A stretch of 64,000 nucleotides of DNA, from NCBI RefSeq assembly GCF_014196615.1, contig NZ_JACIDY010000006.1, forward strand, positions 62,001-126,000, in the 5' to 3' direction. Under the pieces are notes generated by a model. It was not told the origin of the DNA and did not search any database. It saw nothing but the letters and a program-made list of their open reading frames with translations. Made by a program: the position numbers and the translations under genes. This DNA comes from Novosphingobium fluoreni (GTDB lineage: Bacteria; Pseudomonadota; Alphaproteobacteria; Sphingomonadales; Sphingomonadaceae). Numbering within the stretch: the first letter of the stretch is position 1; each line of letters opens with the position of its first letter. This document shows positions 27,815 to 37,234 of the stretch, in pieces.

Positions 27815-28492
27815 TTGCGCATCCTGATCGTCGAGGATGAACCTACGCTCGGCAACCAGCTCAAGAATACTCTTGAGCAAACCGGCTATGCCGTCGACTT
27901 GTCGACCGACGGCGAAGACGGGCACTTCATGGGCTCGACCGAAGAATACGACGCGGTGATCCTCGATCTCGGCTTGCCCGAGATCGACGGCCTCACCGTG
28001 TTGGGCATGTGGCGCAAGGAAGGCCGGAACTTTCCGGTGCTGGTGCTGACGGCTCGTGATTCCTGGTCGGACAAAGTCGCCGGACTGGACGCAGGTGCGG
28101 ATGATTACCTCGCCAAGCCTTTCCAGACCGAGGAACTGATCGCACGCCTGCGCGCGCTGATTCGTCGTGCCTCGGGCAACACCTCCAGCGAATTGATCGC
28201 CGGCGACGTTCGGCTCGATACCCGGTCTGGGCGGGTGACTCTCGCCGGTGAGCCGGTGAAGATGACCGCGCAGGAATACAAGCTGCTGGCCTACCTGATG
28301 CACCACAAGGGCAAGGTGGTCAGCCGCACCGAACTGATCGAGCATATCTACGATCAGGATTTTGACCGCGATTCCAACACGATCGAGGTCTTTGTCACGC
28401 GCATCCGCAAGAAGCTGGGTGCAGACGTGATCACGACGATCCGCGGCCTTGGCTACAGCCTCGACGACCCTGCCGACCAGCCCCGCGGCTGA
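27815..28492 (+). CDS. OmpR/PhoP-type response regulator
   Basis: A 225-residue DNA-binding regulator. The receiver domain (1-115) has EDE (7-9), Asp51 in VILDLGLPEIDG, Thr in LTARD and Lys in AKPF; the winged-helix output domain (130-220) has the RRASG linker, EYKLLAYLMHHKGKVVSR and VTRIRKKLG. I start at TTG 27815 because the family begins at RILIVEDE and GGAGAGAC lies just upstream. A GTG at 27749 also has GAGGAG eight bases away and would add 22 atypical residues. It precedes and overlaps the kinase gene. Confidence 0.93.
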   Translation: MRILIVEDEPTLGNQLKNTLEQTGYAVDLSTDGEDGHFMGSTEEYDAVILDLGLPEIDGLTVLGMWRKEGRNFPVLVLTARDSWSDKVAGLDAGADDYLAKPFQTEELIARLRALIRRASGNTSSELIAGDVRLDTRSGRVTLAGEPVKMTAQEYKLLAYLMHHKGKVVSRTELIEHIYDQDFDRDSNTIEVFVTRIRKKLGADVITTIRGLGYSLDDPADQPRG

Positions 28493-29900
28493 GGTCTCCT
28501 CGGAGGAGGCGCAGATAGCGGCTGAGGGCGCGGCACACGTACGTGCGCGGCGGCCGCGCGGTACGGGATCGCTGGCGCGGCGCATGATGCTGATCGCGGC
28601 GGGATGGATATCCATCCTGCTGCTGATCGGCGGCATGTTTCTGGATCGAACGCTGACTTCACAAGTCACGCGAAGTTTCGACGAGCAATTGGGCTACATG
28701 CTGACCGGCATGATCGGCTCGGCCGAGATCGGGCCGGATGGTGAGGTGTTCTTCAATCGGCCCTTGGGCGACCAGCGATTCCTGGAGCCCAACAGCGGTC
28801 TGTACTGGCAGATTCGCGGAAAGGGGCATGAGGACTTTCCCTCACGCTCTTTGTGGGATCGCAGTCTTCAAGTGCCGGACGGCCACTTCGACAGTGAGCC
28901 GCATACGTACGACAGCAGCCAATTCAGTGGCGAGCCGCTGCGGATCATGGAGCGCTCGATCATCCTGCCCGGTAGCAATACCGAATGGATGTTCACGGTG
29001 GCCGCCAGTCGCGTGCAATTGAATGATCAGATCAAGTCGATCCGTTCCATTCTGTTCTACAGCTTCTTTTTTCTGGGCCTGGGCCTGCTGGCCATGGCCG
29101 GACTGCAGACGTGGTATGGCCTTTTCCCGCTGCGACACGTGCGGCGTGCGATCCGCCGCCTGCGCACCACCGGCGCGGCCAAGGTGACCGAGCCTTTGCC
29201 AACCGAAGTCCAGCCCTTGGTCGAGGAACTTAATGCTTTGCTCGAGCATACCGACCGCCAGGCGCAAGAGGCGCGGACGCATGCCGGAAACCTCGCGCAC
29301 GCGCTGAAGACGCCGCTGACGGTGGTGATGAACGCGGCCACCGCGCGAGCCCCCGATCTGGGCGATACCGTGATCCGGGAGGCGGCGGTGATGCGCCGCC
29401 AGGTCGATCACCACTTGGCTCGGGCGCGCGCAGTGGGGCGCCGCGCCGCCGGGCTTTCGCGGGCGGGCGTATGGCCCAGCCTGGAGGCGGTGCTGCGCGC
29501 GGTGGAGCGATTGTACGAATCGACTCGCTTCGACCTTGCCGGCAACCGCGAGGCACAGGTTGCTCTGGAGAAGCAGGATCTGGAAGAATTGCTCGGCAAC
29601 GTGATCGAGAATGCGGCCAAGTACGGTGGTGGCAGTGTTTTCGTGACGGTGGACGAAACCAAGGACCCGCAATGGTGCGAGATCTGGATCGAGGATGACG
29701 GCATGGGCATCCCCGAAGCAGAGCGGGCGCGGATTTTCGATCGCGGCGCGCGGCTCGACACCGGCAAGCCGGGCACGGGGCTTGGGCTGGCGATTGTTCG
29801 CGATGTCGCCGAAATCTATGGCGGCTCGGTCGAACTGGATGAGAGTGAGGATCTGGGCGGACTGTTGCTCAAGCTCAGGCTGCCAAGGGCGGTGGCCTGA
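28449..29900 (+). CDS. Sensor histidine kinase (PhoQ-like)
   Basis: The up to 483-residue inner-membrane kinase has two membrane helices (about 47-65 and 200-220) around a periplasmic sensor of about 135 residues, a HAMP-like linker, the H-box LAHALKTPL with His284, and HATPase motifs NVIENAAKYGG, DDGMGIPE and GTGLGLAIV. The arrangement, and an H-box with ALKTPL, resembles PhoQ-type kinases. The start is uncertain: the frame opens at TTG 28449 inside the regulator gene, and an ATG at 28584 would remove 45 residues without touching the first membrane helix. It forms a two-component pair with the regulator before it. Confidence 0.92.
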   Translation: MATASTTLPTSPAAEVSSEEAQIAAEGAAHVRARRPRGTGSLARRMMLIAAGWISILLLIGGMFLDRTLTSQVTRSFDEQLGYMLTGMIGSAEIGPDGEVFFNRPLGDQRFLEPNSGLYWQIRGKGHEDFPSRSLWDRSLQVPDGHFDSEPHTYDSSQFSGEPLRIMERSIILPGSNTEWMFTVAASRVQLNDQIKSIRSILFYSFFFLGLGLLAMAGLQTWYGLFPLRHVRRAIRRLRTTGAAKVTEPLPTEVQPLVEELNALLEHTDRQAQEARTHAGNLAHALKTPLTVVMNAATARAPDLGDTVIREAAVMRRQVDHHLARARAVGRRAAGLSRAGVWPSLEAVLRAVERLYESTRFDLAGNREAQVALEKQDLEELLGNVIENAAKYGGGSVFVTVDETKDPQWCEIWIEDDGMGIPEAERARIFDRGARLDTGKPGTGLGLAIVRDVAEIYGGSVELDESEDLGGLLLKLRLPRAVA

Positions 29901-29921
29901 CGGTCGATTAACAGCTCGACT

Positions 29922-30248
29922 CTAATTAGCCGCCTTGGCCTTTTCATGGTGGCGGATCACTTCGTCGATGATGAAGCGCAGCAGCTTCTCGCCGAAATCC
30001 GGGTCCAGCTGCGCTTCCTCGGCCAGCTTACGCAAGCGGGCGATCTGGCGCTCTTCGCGGCCCGGGTCGGAGGCGGGCAGGTCGGTCGTCGCCTTATAGG
30101 TGCCGACCGCCTGGGTGATGCGGAAACGCTCGGCCAGAATGTGGATCAGCGCGGCATCGATATTGTCGATACTCTTGCGATAGCCCGCCAGCACGGGATC
30201 GGTGGTGGCAACGGTGCCGGCATCGTCGGTGATCGGGGACTGGCTCAT
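29922..30248 (-). CDS. Chorismate mutase, AroQ class
   Basis: A 108-residue all-helical chorismate mutase converting chorismate to prephenate for phenylalanine and tyrosine synthesis. Helix 1 has YRKSIDNIDAALIHILAERF with the active-site Arg; RITQAVGTYKA supplies the Lys, and the PGREERQIARLRKLA helix the remaining Arg/Glu contacts. It is a free-standing enzyme without fused prephenate dehydratase. Starts at 30266 or further upstream are possible. It is divergent from the polyprenyl synthase gene, about 90 bases away. Confidence 0.88.
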   Translation of the reverse strand: MSQSPITDDAGTVATTDPVLAGYRKSIDNIDAALIHILAERFRITQAVGTYKATTDLPASDPGREERQIARLRKLAEEAQLDPDFGEKLLRFIIDEVIRHHEKAKAAN

Positions 30249-30338
30249 GGCATCCGCCGCTAGCATGGTCGCAAATGCAATTCCACTCGCGGCTTTCGCG
30301 CTTGCCATGTTGCACCCCAGCCGCCATGTCGCACCGCA

Positions 30339-31352
30339 ATGAGCGCCGATGTTGTCCCCCTGCGCCCGCGCGCAGAACCCTCGCTTTCCCCCATGCTTGC
30401 GTTGACCGCGCAGGGCATGAACAGCGTCAATGCCGTGATCCTGGATCGGATGCAGAGCGAGGTGCCGCTGATTCCGGCGCTGGCGGGGCATTTGATCTCA
30501 GGCGGCGGCAAACGCTTGCGCCCGATGCTGACTGTGGCCGGGGCCGAGCTATGCGGCTACCAGGGAACCCGGCACCACAAGCTGGCCGCCGCGGTGGAAT
30601 TCATTCACACCGCCACTTTGCTGCATGATGATGTGGTCGATGGATCGGATCTGCGCCGGGGCAAGGCCGCCGCCAACATTGTTTTCGGCAATCCCGCCAC
30701 CGTGCTTGTGGGCGATTTCCTGTTTACCCGCGCATTTGAGCTGATGGTGGAGGACGGTAGCCTCAAGGTGCTGAAAATCCTGTCCGGCGCATCGTCGATC
30801 ATAGCCGAGGGCGAGGTCGACCAGCTCGTCGCCCAGCGGCATGTCGACACGAGTGAAGAGCGCTATCTTTCGATCATCGGATCGAAGACCGCCGCATTGT
30901 TCGCCGCCGCCACGCGCATCGCCGCCGTTGTTGCTGAGAAGAGCGAAGCGGAAGAGCGCGCCCTGGACGCATACGGTCGCAACCTGGGGATTGCCTTCCA
31001 GCTGGTGGACGATGCCATCGACTATGATTCCGAGGCGGAGGAAAGCGGCAAGGGCAAGGGCGATGATTTCCGCGAGGGGAAAATGACCCTGCCGGTGATC
31101 TTGGCCTATGCGCGCGGTTCGGCCGAGGAGCGCAAGTTCTGGCAGGAAGCGATCGCGGGGTTCCTGACCGAGGACGAGGATCTGGCTCACGCCGTTAAGC
31201 TGATCAACCGGCATGGCTGTGTTGATGCCACCCGTGAGCGGGCAAGGTATTATGCGCAGCGCGCAATCGACGCGATCGCGGTGTTCCCACCCAGCGCGGC
31301 GCGAGACGCCATGGCGGAAGCGGCGCTGTTCGCGGTCGCGCGGCGATACTAG
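30339..31352 (+). CDS. ispB: Polyprenyl diphosphate synthase (octaprenyl-type)
   Basis: A 337-residue trans-prenyltransferase that builds the quinone side chain by adding isopentenyl units. The first aspartate-rich motif LLHDDVVDGSDLRRG (97-101) and the second DDAIDY (224-229) bind the magnesium-diphosphate. GGGKRLRPML is the family's IPP-binding site. Chain length cannot be fixed by eye, but the overall pattern matches the IspB/SPS type that makes the ubiquinone tail. It ends at a strong bidirectional terminator. Confidence 0.92.
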   Translation: MSADVVPLRPRAEPSLSPMLALTAQGMNSVNAVILDRMQSEVPLIPALAGHLISGGGKRLRPMLTVAGAELCGYQGTRHHKLAAAVEFIHTATLLHDDVVDGSDLRRGKAAANIVFGNPATVLVGDFLFTRAFELMVEDGSLKVLKILSGASSIIAEGEVDQLVAQRHVDTSEERYLSIIGSKTAALFAAATRIAAVVAEKSEAEERALDAYGRNLGIAFQLVDDAIDYDSEAEESGKGKGDDFREGKMTLPVILAYARGSAEERKFWQEAIAGFLTEDEDLAHAVKLINRHGCVDATRERARYYAQRAIDAIAVFPPSAARDAMAEAALFAVARRY

Positions 31353-31393
31353 GCGATCGTTTCGCTCGCCGTCATATCGCGGATGCCATCACG

Positions 31394-31425
31394 AAAAAGG
31401 GGGCGCAAAACGCCCCCTTTTCTCT
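31394..31425. terminator. Bidirectional rho-independent terminator
   Basis: A perfect stem (AAAAGGGGGCG with CGCCCCCTTTT) around CAAA, with A-rich and T-rich flanks, lies between the convergent ispB and small acidic protein genes. It can end transcription from both strands. Confidence 0.9.
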
Positions 31426-31444
31426 TTTGCTCTGAGACGAGAAA

Positions 31445-31651
31445 TTATTTCTCCTCTTCCTCGTCCTCATCAACTTCCAATACCTCCTCCTCATCGCTGT
31501 CGAGGGCTTCGTCGATAGCTTCGGAAATCAGGTCCAGTGCGTCGTAGTCAGCTGTAAATTCTGTGGTTTCGCCTGAAGCGTCCTCGATCGTGATGCGATA
31601 ATCCTCGCCCCTACGGACGATATTGAATGTCGCCAATTCCCGTATTGCCAT
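31445..31651 (-). CDS. Small acidic protein, function unknown
   Basis: A 68-residue protein with an ordered N-terminal half (MAIRELATFNIVRRGEDYR) and a strongly acidic C-terminus ending in DEDEEEEK. There is no signal peptide or membrane segment. The ATG at 31651 opens the conserved-looking part; the frame continues upstream to 31693 without a good start. It sits between the ispB terminator and hrpB, transcribed alone. The acidic tail suggests a protein or nucleic-acid-mimicking role, but nothing in context confirms that. Confidence 0.7.
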   Translation of the reverse strand: MAIRELATFNIVRRGEDYRITIEDASGETTEFTADYDALDLISEAIDEALDSDEEEVLEVDEDEEEEK

Positions 31652-31779
31652 GCCTGCTCTCCGATCGTCTGGAAGGTTCGGTGCGCTAACCAAGCCTAGC
31701 CCGTTTAGTTGCAGGCGGATCGATCTATAGCGACGAAAGCCCGATCGGTTTGCGATGCGCCGCCCCGGTGCAAATCCTC

Positions 31780-34263
31780 ATGTCATCGGCTAGGGCCATC
31801 CAGGTGACAGACCTGCCGATCCACGCCGTACTTCCCGAACTGCTCTCCGCCCTTGATGGGGAAGGCGCTGCCGTGCTGATCGCGCCCCCTGGAGCCGGCA
31901 AGACGACCGCCGTCGCCCCCGCGCTGCTGAACCGGGACTGGTGCACCGGGACAGTGATCCTGCTTTCGCCCCGCCGGGTGGCGGCCCGCGCCGCAGCGGA
32001 GCGCATGGCGGAAACCATTGGCGAGAAGGCGGGAGAGACAATCGGCTACCTTACTCGTCTGGACAGTCGCCGCTCTGGGCGAACGCGGGTGCTGGTGATG
32101 ACCGAGGCGATCTTCGTCGCCACGATCCTCGACGATCCCGAACTCGCCGGGGTCTCTGCCATCCTGTTCGATGAAGCGCATGAGCGGCATCTCGATTCGG
32201 ACCTTGGCCTCGCCTTGGCCATAGAGTGCCGCGAGGTCTTGCGGCCTGACTTGCGCCTCTGCGTAATGTCCGCGACGATCGACGGCACCCGCTTCGCCCG
32301 ACTGCTCGGTGATGCCGCAGTTATCGCCAGCGAGGGGCGGGCATATCCCCTAGCGATCAGATGGTTGGGAGCCAGTCCGGAGAAGCGTCTGGAAGAGGCG
32401 ATGAGCGCCGCGATCCTGACCGCTTGGCGCGACGAGGAGGGCGATATCCTGGCTTTCCTGCCCGGTGTGGGTGAGATCAGCCGGACCGAAGCCTTATTGG
32501 CTGATCGCCTGCCTGCCGCGCTGGTGCTGCCGCTGCATGGCCAATGCGAGCCCGCGCAGCAGCGCGCCGCCATCCGTAGAGACCCGCAGGGCCGCCGCCG
32601 TGTGGTGCTGGCAACCGCGATCGCCGAAACGTCGCTGACGCTGAATGGCGTGTCGGTCGTCGTGGATGCGGGTCTTTCCCGTCGTGCCGAGTTCGATCGC
32701 GCGGCCGGCGTTACGCGCCTGGTAACCCGCCGGGCGAGTCGTGCTGCCGCCGCGCAACGGGCGGGCCGCGCGGCACGCCAGGGGCCCGGTATCGCCTATC
32801 GCTTGTGGGAAGAGGCGGCGCATGCCGGTCGGCCTGAATTCGATCCGCCGGAAATCGAGACTTCTGATCTTGCGCCACTGACTTTGGCTCTCGCGCAATG
32901 GGGCAGCGGCGATCCGGAGGAACTAACCTGGCTGGACCCGCCGCTCAAGCCCTCCGTCGCGGCGGCACGATCCAAGTTGGCGTCGCTTGGCGCGCTGGCT
33001 GGCGAGGGGGACGAATGGCGCATCACGCCATTCGGACGATCGGTGGCGGCGCTGCCGATGGACCCGCCGCAAGCCGCCATGGTGCTGCGCGCGGCGCAGT
33101 GGGGAGAGGCGGAAACGGCGGCGCGCCTCGCCTTGCTGATGCAGGAGCGGGGGCTCGGTGGTCGCAGCGAGGATCTGGCGCATCGCCTCTCCCGTTGGAA
33201 CGCAGATCGATCGCCGCGGGCGGAGGCGTCGCGAAAACTGGCGCGTGGGTGGGCAGATCGGGCGGCCAGGATGGTGACCGCATCGGAGCGGCGATGGCAG
33301 CGGTCGCTGGGCGAAGTGCTGGCGCTGGGCTATCCCGAGATGGTTGCGCGCCGCCGCGATGCGTCGGGGGAAAACTGGCTTTCGGCGGGTGGGCGCGGTT
33401 ATATCCTCGATCCCGTGTCACCGCTCGCGTCCAGCGAATGGATGGTGATCGGCGACGCGCAAGGGCAGGCGAAAGGGGCTCGCATTCTTTCGGGCGCGAT
33501 GTTGGAAGCCAAGGAGGTAGAGCAGGGGCTGGCTGATCGGGTGGAGCGACGGTCGGTGCTTCGCTGGATCGACGAGGACGGCCGCGTGGAAGCGCGCCTG
33601 GAGCGGCGGCTTGGGGCGATCACCTTGGCGAGCGGGCCTGATCCCAAGCCCGACCCCGATGCCATCCGCGCGTTTCTACTTCAGCGCGTGCGTGACAAAG
33701 GCCTTGAGATCCTGCCGCTGGGGCGCGCGGGAAAAGCGTTGTTGAAGCGGGCGCGATACGCCGGACTTGAAGTTCTTTCTGAAGATAGATTGCTGGCGGA
33801 CGGTGAAGACTGGCTGGCTCCGTTGCTGGGTAGAAAGCTCGACGCCATCGAACCAGCCGCGCTGCATGACGCCTTGCGCAACCGCCTCAGTTGGGACGAG
33901 CAGCAAGCGCTGGATCGCCTCGCCCCGGCCGAGTTTGCCAGCCCGGCGGGGACGCGACACGCCATCGATTATGAGGATGAGGCGGGGCCGTCTGTGGAAG
34001 TGCGGGTGCAGGCGCTGTTCGGGCTCGATCGCCACCCGGGCTTCGGCCAGCCCTCGCAGCCTTTGCTGCTCAAGCTGACGTCCCCGGCAGGCCGGCCCAT
34101 TCAAACCACGCGCGATCTGCCGGGCTTCTGGCGCGGGTCGTGGCGCGACGTGCAGCGAGACATGAAAGGGCGTTATCCCCGCCATCGCTGGCCGGACGCA
34201 CCCTGGACCGAAGATCCCAGCCTCAAGACCCGTAATGCATTCGAAGCCACCAAGCGGACTTGA
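31780..34263 (+). CDS. hrpB: ATP-dependent helicase HrpB
   Basis: An 827-residue DEAH-box helicase. It has Walker A APPGAGKTT (35-43), DEAHERHLDSDLGL as the DEAH box, MSATIDGTRF as motif III, and the QRAGRAARQGPG-like motif VI, followed by the HA2 and HrpB C-terminal domains. HrpB-type helicases probably act on RNA; the biological role is not settled. Several in-frame starts exist (TTG 31750, GTG 31768, ATG 31780); I chose the ATG. It is followed 33 bases later by the complex I accessory gene. Confidence 0.93.
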   Translation: MSSARAIQVTDLPIHAVLPELLSALDGEGAAVLIAPPGAGKTTAVAPALLNRDWCTGTVILLSPRRVAARAAAERMAETIGEKAGETIGYLTRLDSRRSGRTRVLVMTEAIFVATILDDPELAGVSAILFDEAHERHLDSDLGLALAIECREVLRPDLRLCVMSATIDGTRFARLLGDAAVIASEGRAYPLAIRWLGASPEKRLEEAMSAAILTAWRDEEGDILAFLPGVGEISRTEALLADRLPAALVLPLHGQCEPAQQRAAIRRDPQGRRRVVLATAIAETSLTLNGVSVVVDAGLSRRAEFDRAAGVTRLVTRRASRAAAAQRAGRAARQGPGIAYRLWEEAAHAGRPEFDPPEIETSDLAPLTLALAQWGSGDPEELTWLDPPLKPSVAAARSKLASLGALAGEGDEWRITPFGRSVAALPMDPPQAAMVLRAAQWGEAETAARLALLMQERGLGGRSEDLAHRLSRWNADRSPRAEASRKLARGWADRAARMVTASERRWQRSLGEVLALGYPEMVARRRDASGENWLSAGGRGYILDPVSPLASSEWMVIGDAQGQAKGARILSGAMLEAKEVEQGLADRVERRSVLRWIDEDGRVEARLERRLGAITLASGPDPKPDPDAIRAFLLQRVRDKGLEILPLGRAGKALLKRARYAGLEVLSEDRLLADGEDWLAPLLGRKLDAIEPAALHDALRNRLSWDEQQALDRLAPAEFASPAGTRHAIDYEDEAGPSVEVRVQALFGLDRHPGFGQPSQPLLLKLTSPAGRPIQTTRDLPGFWRGSWRDVQRDMKGRYPRHRWPDAPWTEDPSLKTRNAFEATKRT

Positions 34264-34296
34264 TTTACGTGGCCATTTATAGGCAAAGCAGACGCC

Positions 34297-34575
34297 ATGA
34301 GTGCAAGCATCTATCAGCGCCCGAAGAACGCCATGCAGTCCGGCAAGGCCCTAATCGACCAATGGGTCCTGGAGTTCGCCGCGGCCGAGGCGAAAAAGCC
34401 CGATCCGCTGATGGGCTGGGCCGGTTCAGGCGACACGCAGCAGCAAGTCACCCTGAAGTTCCCGACGAAGGAAGAGGCCATGGCCTATGCTGAGCGCTAC
34501 GGGATCGAGGCCGTGGTTCACGCCACGCCGCCACGGCGATTGAAGATCCAGGCCTACGCGGACAATTTTCGCTGA
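34297..34575 (+). CDS. NADH dehydrogenase accessory protein, NDUFS4-like
   Basis: A 92-residue protein of the ETC complex I conserved-region family, the bacterial counterpart of mitochondrial NDUFS4, an accessory subunit of respiratory complex I found in alphaproteobacteria and mitochondria. ALIDQWVLEFAAAEAKKPDPLMGW, GDTQQQVTLKFPTKEEAMAYAERYG and the C-terminal YADNF are diagnostic. It is not linked to nuo genes here; such separation is common. A small SRP RNA gene lies just downstream. Confidence 0.93.
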   Translation: MSASIYQRPKNAMQSGKALIDQWVLEFAAAEAKKPDPLMGWAGSGDTQQQVTLKFPTKEEAMAYAERYGIEAVVHATPPRRLKIQAYADNFR

Positions 34576-34673
34576 TTGCGCGCAATTTTCTTTTCGCGCG
34601 ATACTATTCCTGAAGTCCTCGCTCAAAGTCCCATCGCGGCGCTTGCAATCGTCGCGTACCCCCGCCATATGCG

Positions 34674-34769
34674 CCGCCGGGAGTCGGGTGGACGTTTGCG
34701 TTCGCCAACTTGGTCAGGTCCGGAAGGAAGCAGCCACAACGGATTGCGGCGGGTCACCCGGCTCCTTTT
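34674..34769 (+). ncRNA. ffs: Small signal recognition particle RNA (4.5S)
   Basis: The invariant SRP domain IV segment GGTCAGGTCCGGAAGGAAGCAGCC lies at about 34712-34735 (only its core is quoted). The outer stem pairs 34680-34690 with 34755-34765 over eleven bases with one G-U, and a T-run follows. The length fits the compact alphaproteobacterial form. With Ffh it targets membrane proteins. Placement directly upstream of dnaX is common in this class. The end points are approximate. Confidence 0.92.
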
Positions 34770-34899
34770 CCACTCAGCTTTAACGTTCGCTAGGCGCCTT
34801 CTCTGTGAGCGCATCGGGAATGTGTGATCGGCGATCTGTCGGTCAAAGCGGTGGAGCGACCATTCGACTTTCGCGCCGCCACACCCTAATCTCAGCACC

Positions 34900-36738
34900 A
34901 TGAGCGATGATTCCCGCGATATGTTTGGCGATACCCCTCCGTGGCAGCCGGACGAGGAGGACAACGCTCCTTCGGCAGCCGAATTGGAGAAGGCGGGGCA
35001 ATCGTCGATGTTCGGCGATCCAGCGCCATCACCGGCACTGTCCGGTATCACCGAGCCCGTAGCAACCGCCGCTCCAGCACCCCCAGTGTCGTCGGCTACC
35101 AAGTCCGCAGCAGCCCAGCCTTATCGCGTGCTGGCGCGGAAGTATCGGCCGCAGACTTTCGCCCAATTGATCGGGCAGGAGGCGATGGTCCGCACCCTGG
35201 CCAACGCGATCAAGCGCGATCGGCTCGCCCATGCCTTTTTGATGACGGGCGTGCGCGGCGTGGGCAAGACGTCCACCGCGCGGCTTATCGCGAAAGCGCT
35301 CAACTGCATCGGCCCGGACGGGAGGGGCGGTCCGACGATCGACCCTTGCGGCCAGTGCGAGCCCTGCACGGCGATCGCCGAAGGCCGGCACATCGACGTG
35401 ATCGAAATGGACGCGGCGAGCCATACCGGCGTGGATGACGTGCGCGAGATCATCGAGGCGGTTCGCTATGCCGCCGTCTCGGCGCGCTACAAGATCTACA
35501 TCATCGACGAAGTTCACATGCTGTCTCGCAATGCTTTTAATGCTTTGCTGAAGACACTTGAGGAACCGCCCGCGCATGTGAAATTTCTTTTCGCGACAAC
35601 GGAGGTCGACAAGCTGCCGGTCACCGTCCTGTCGCGCTGCCAGCGGTTCGACTTGCGGCGCATCCCGTCGCCGATGCTGGCTGAACATTTCGCGCATGTC
35701 TGCCAGAGCGAAGGCGTCCAGGCCGAGGATGAGGCTCTGGCGATGATCGCCGCTGCAGCCGAGGGTTCGGTACGTGACGGTCTATCGATCCTCGACCAGG
35801 CGATCGCTCATGCCGATCTTGACGGTGCCGAAACCGGGCAGGGTCTGGTCCAGGCCGCGCGTGTGCGCGACATGCTGGGCCTGGCTGACAAGAGCGCTCA
35901 GCGGGGATTGCTCGACAGCGTGTTGAACGCCGACGGAGCCGGGCTGCTTGATCGCGTGGCGCAGCAATTCGCCCTTGGCGTGGAGCCCATCGCGCTGATG
36001 CGGGGCGTGATGACGCTGGTCCACCGCATCACGGTGGCGCAAGTCAGCGGCGGTGCGGCCGACGCGCCTTCAGCCGAGGAGCGTGAGGCGATCGAGGGTT
36101 GGGCCAAGCGCCTCAGCGCCGGACAGTTGCATCGGTTGTGGCAGCTGCTGCTCAAGGGCTACGAAGAGGTCAAATCCGCGCCCGATCCCCTCGTCGCCGC
36201 GCAAATGGCGCTGCTGCGGGTGATGCATGCGGCGGACATGCCCGATCCCGGCATGCTGGCGCGCAAGCTGGAAGAGATCGCGGCGAGACCCGCCCCGACT
36301 GTATCGATCGAAGGGTTGGGAACGCCTGCCCCCGTCGCGCAGCGCCCGGCGATGGTCTGGGCCGATCTGGTCGAACAGGTCGAGCAGGTGACGGGGCTTG
36401 GCATGGCCAGCACCCTACGGATGCAGGTCCGCGTGGTCGAACTGGCGCCCGGCGTGCTGCGCTATACGCAGCCACCAGGGTTCGGCGAGGATATCGCTGC
36501 GCTTCTTCGCAATGCGCTCAACAAGACGACCGGGGACGCCTGGCATGTGGAAAAGGTGCCGGGCGAGGGCGCGCCTACCTTGGTGGAAGTGGACGAGGCG
36601 CAAAAGCGCGCCGCCGCCGATGCCAAGCGCACAGCGCCGCTGGTGGCCGCCACATTGGCCGCTTTCCCGGATGCAGAATTGATCGAAGACGACCGCCAGT
36701 CCGCAAGCGGCGGCGGCAACCGCAATTGGAGACGCTGA
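34900..36738 (+). CDS. dnaX: DNA polymerase III subunit gamma/tau
   Basis: The 612-residue AAA+ clamp-loader subunit has an acidic leader of about 65 residues, then the core ATPase starting YRPQTFAQLIGQEA. The P-loop is GVRGVGKTS (near residue 117), the zinc-binding Cys cluster includes CGQCEPC, and EVHMLSRNAFNALLKTLEEPP contains Walker B and the sensor 1 region. The C-terminal tau-like part is short. I did not see an A-rich slippery site to make gamma by frameshift. The gene is followed directly by ybaB. Confidence 0.95.
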   Translation: MSDDSRDMFGDTPPWQPDEEDNAPSAAELEKAGQSSMFGDPAPSPALSGITEPVATAAPAPPVSSATKSAAAQPYRVLARKYRPQTFAQLIGQEAMVRTLANAIKRDRLAHAFLMTGVRGVGKTSTARLIAKALNCIGPDGRGGPTIDPCGQCEPCTAIAEGRHIDVIEMDAASHTGVDDVREIIEAVRYAAVSARYKIYIIDEVHMLSRNAFNALLKTLEEPPAHVKFLFATTEVDKLPVTVLSRCQRFDLRRIPSPMLAEHFAHVCQSEGVQAEDEALAMIAAAAEGSVRDGLSILDQAIAHADLDGAETGQGLVQAARVRDMLGLADKSAQRGLLDSVLNADGAGLLDRVAQQFALGVEPIALMRGVMTLVHRITVAQVSGGAADAPSAEEREAIEGWAKRLSAGQLHRLWQLLLKGYEEVKSAPDPLVAAQMALLRVMHAADMPDPGMLARKLEEIAARPAPTVSIEGLGTPAPVAQRPAMVWADLVEQVEQVTGLGMASTLRMQVRVVELAPGVLRYTQPPGFGEDIAALLRNALNKTTGDAWHVEKVPGEGAPTLVEVDEAQKRAAADAKRTAPLVAATLAAFPDAELIEDDRQSASGGGNRNWRR

Positions 36739-36740
36739 CG

Positions 36741-37076
36741 ATGAAGTCGATGGAAGAGATGATCAAGGCCGCGCAGGCTGCTGCCGAAACCATCCAGAAG
36801 CAGATGACCGAAACGCAGGGCAAGCTTGACGGTATGGAGGTCGAGGGGCTTTCCGGCGGTGGGCTGGTCAAGATCCGCTGCTCCGCCAAGGGCCGCGTCA
36901 TCGGCGTCGCGATCGATGACAGCCTGATGCAGCCAAGCGAAAAGCCGATCCTGGAAGACCTGATCGCAGCCGCCTACAACGATGCGCGCGTGAAGGCGGA
37001 CAGCGTGGCGGGCGAGGAAATGGCAAAGGCGCAGCAGGGCATGGGCCTGCCGCCGGGCTTCAAGATGCCGTTCTGA
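36741..37076 (+). CDS. YbaB/EbfC nucleoid-associated protein
   Basis: A 111-residue small DNA-binding dimer of the YbaB family. The N-terminal helix MKSMEEMIKAAQAAAETIQK leads to the VEGLSGGGLVKI strand and the C-terminal helical part ending GLPPGFKMPF, a hallmark of the family. It begins two bases after the dnaX stop, the usual dnaX-ybaB operon. recR, which often follows, is absent here; lon comes next. Confidence 0.94.
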   Translation: MKSMEEMIKAAQAAAETIQKQMTETQGKLDGMEVEGLSGGGLVKIRCSAKGRVIGVAIDDSLMQPSEKPILEDLIAAAYNDARVKADSVAGEEMAKAQQGMGLPPGFKMPF

Positions 37077-37082
37077 GCCTGG

Positions 37083-37110
37083 GATCACCCCGAACCGGAT
37101 CGGGGTGATC
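37083..37110. terminator. Perfect hairpin after ybaB
   Basis: Eleven-base perfect arms (37083-37093 and 37100-37110) around ACCGGA lie seven bases after the ybaB stop. There is only a short T-run further down, so this may be a rho-independent-like terminator for dnaX-ybaB or a small palindromic repeat. Confidence 0.5.
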
Positions 37111-37234
37111 GCCCGTTTCGACGATCGGCGGCCTTCCACAGCCTGTAACGAAAGTGCCATTGCGCGGTGCGGCACAGGCACCCATATTTGCCAAGAACCG
37201 GGCTGACCCGGATGGGCGCTTGTCGCCGCATGTG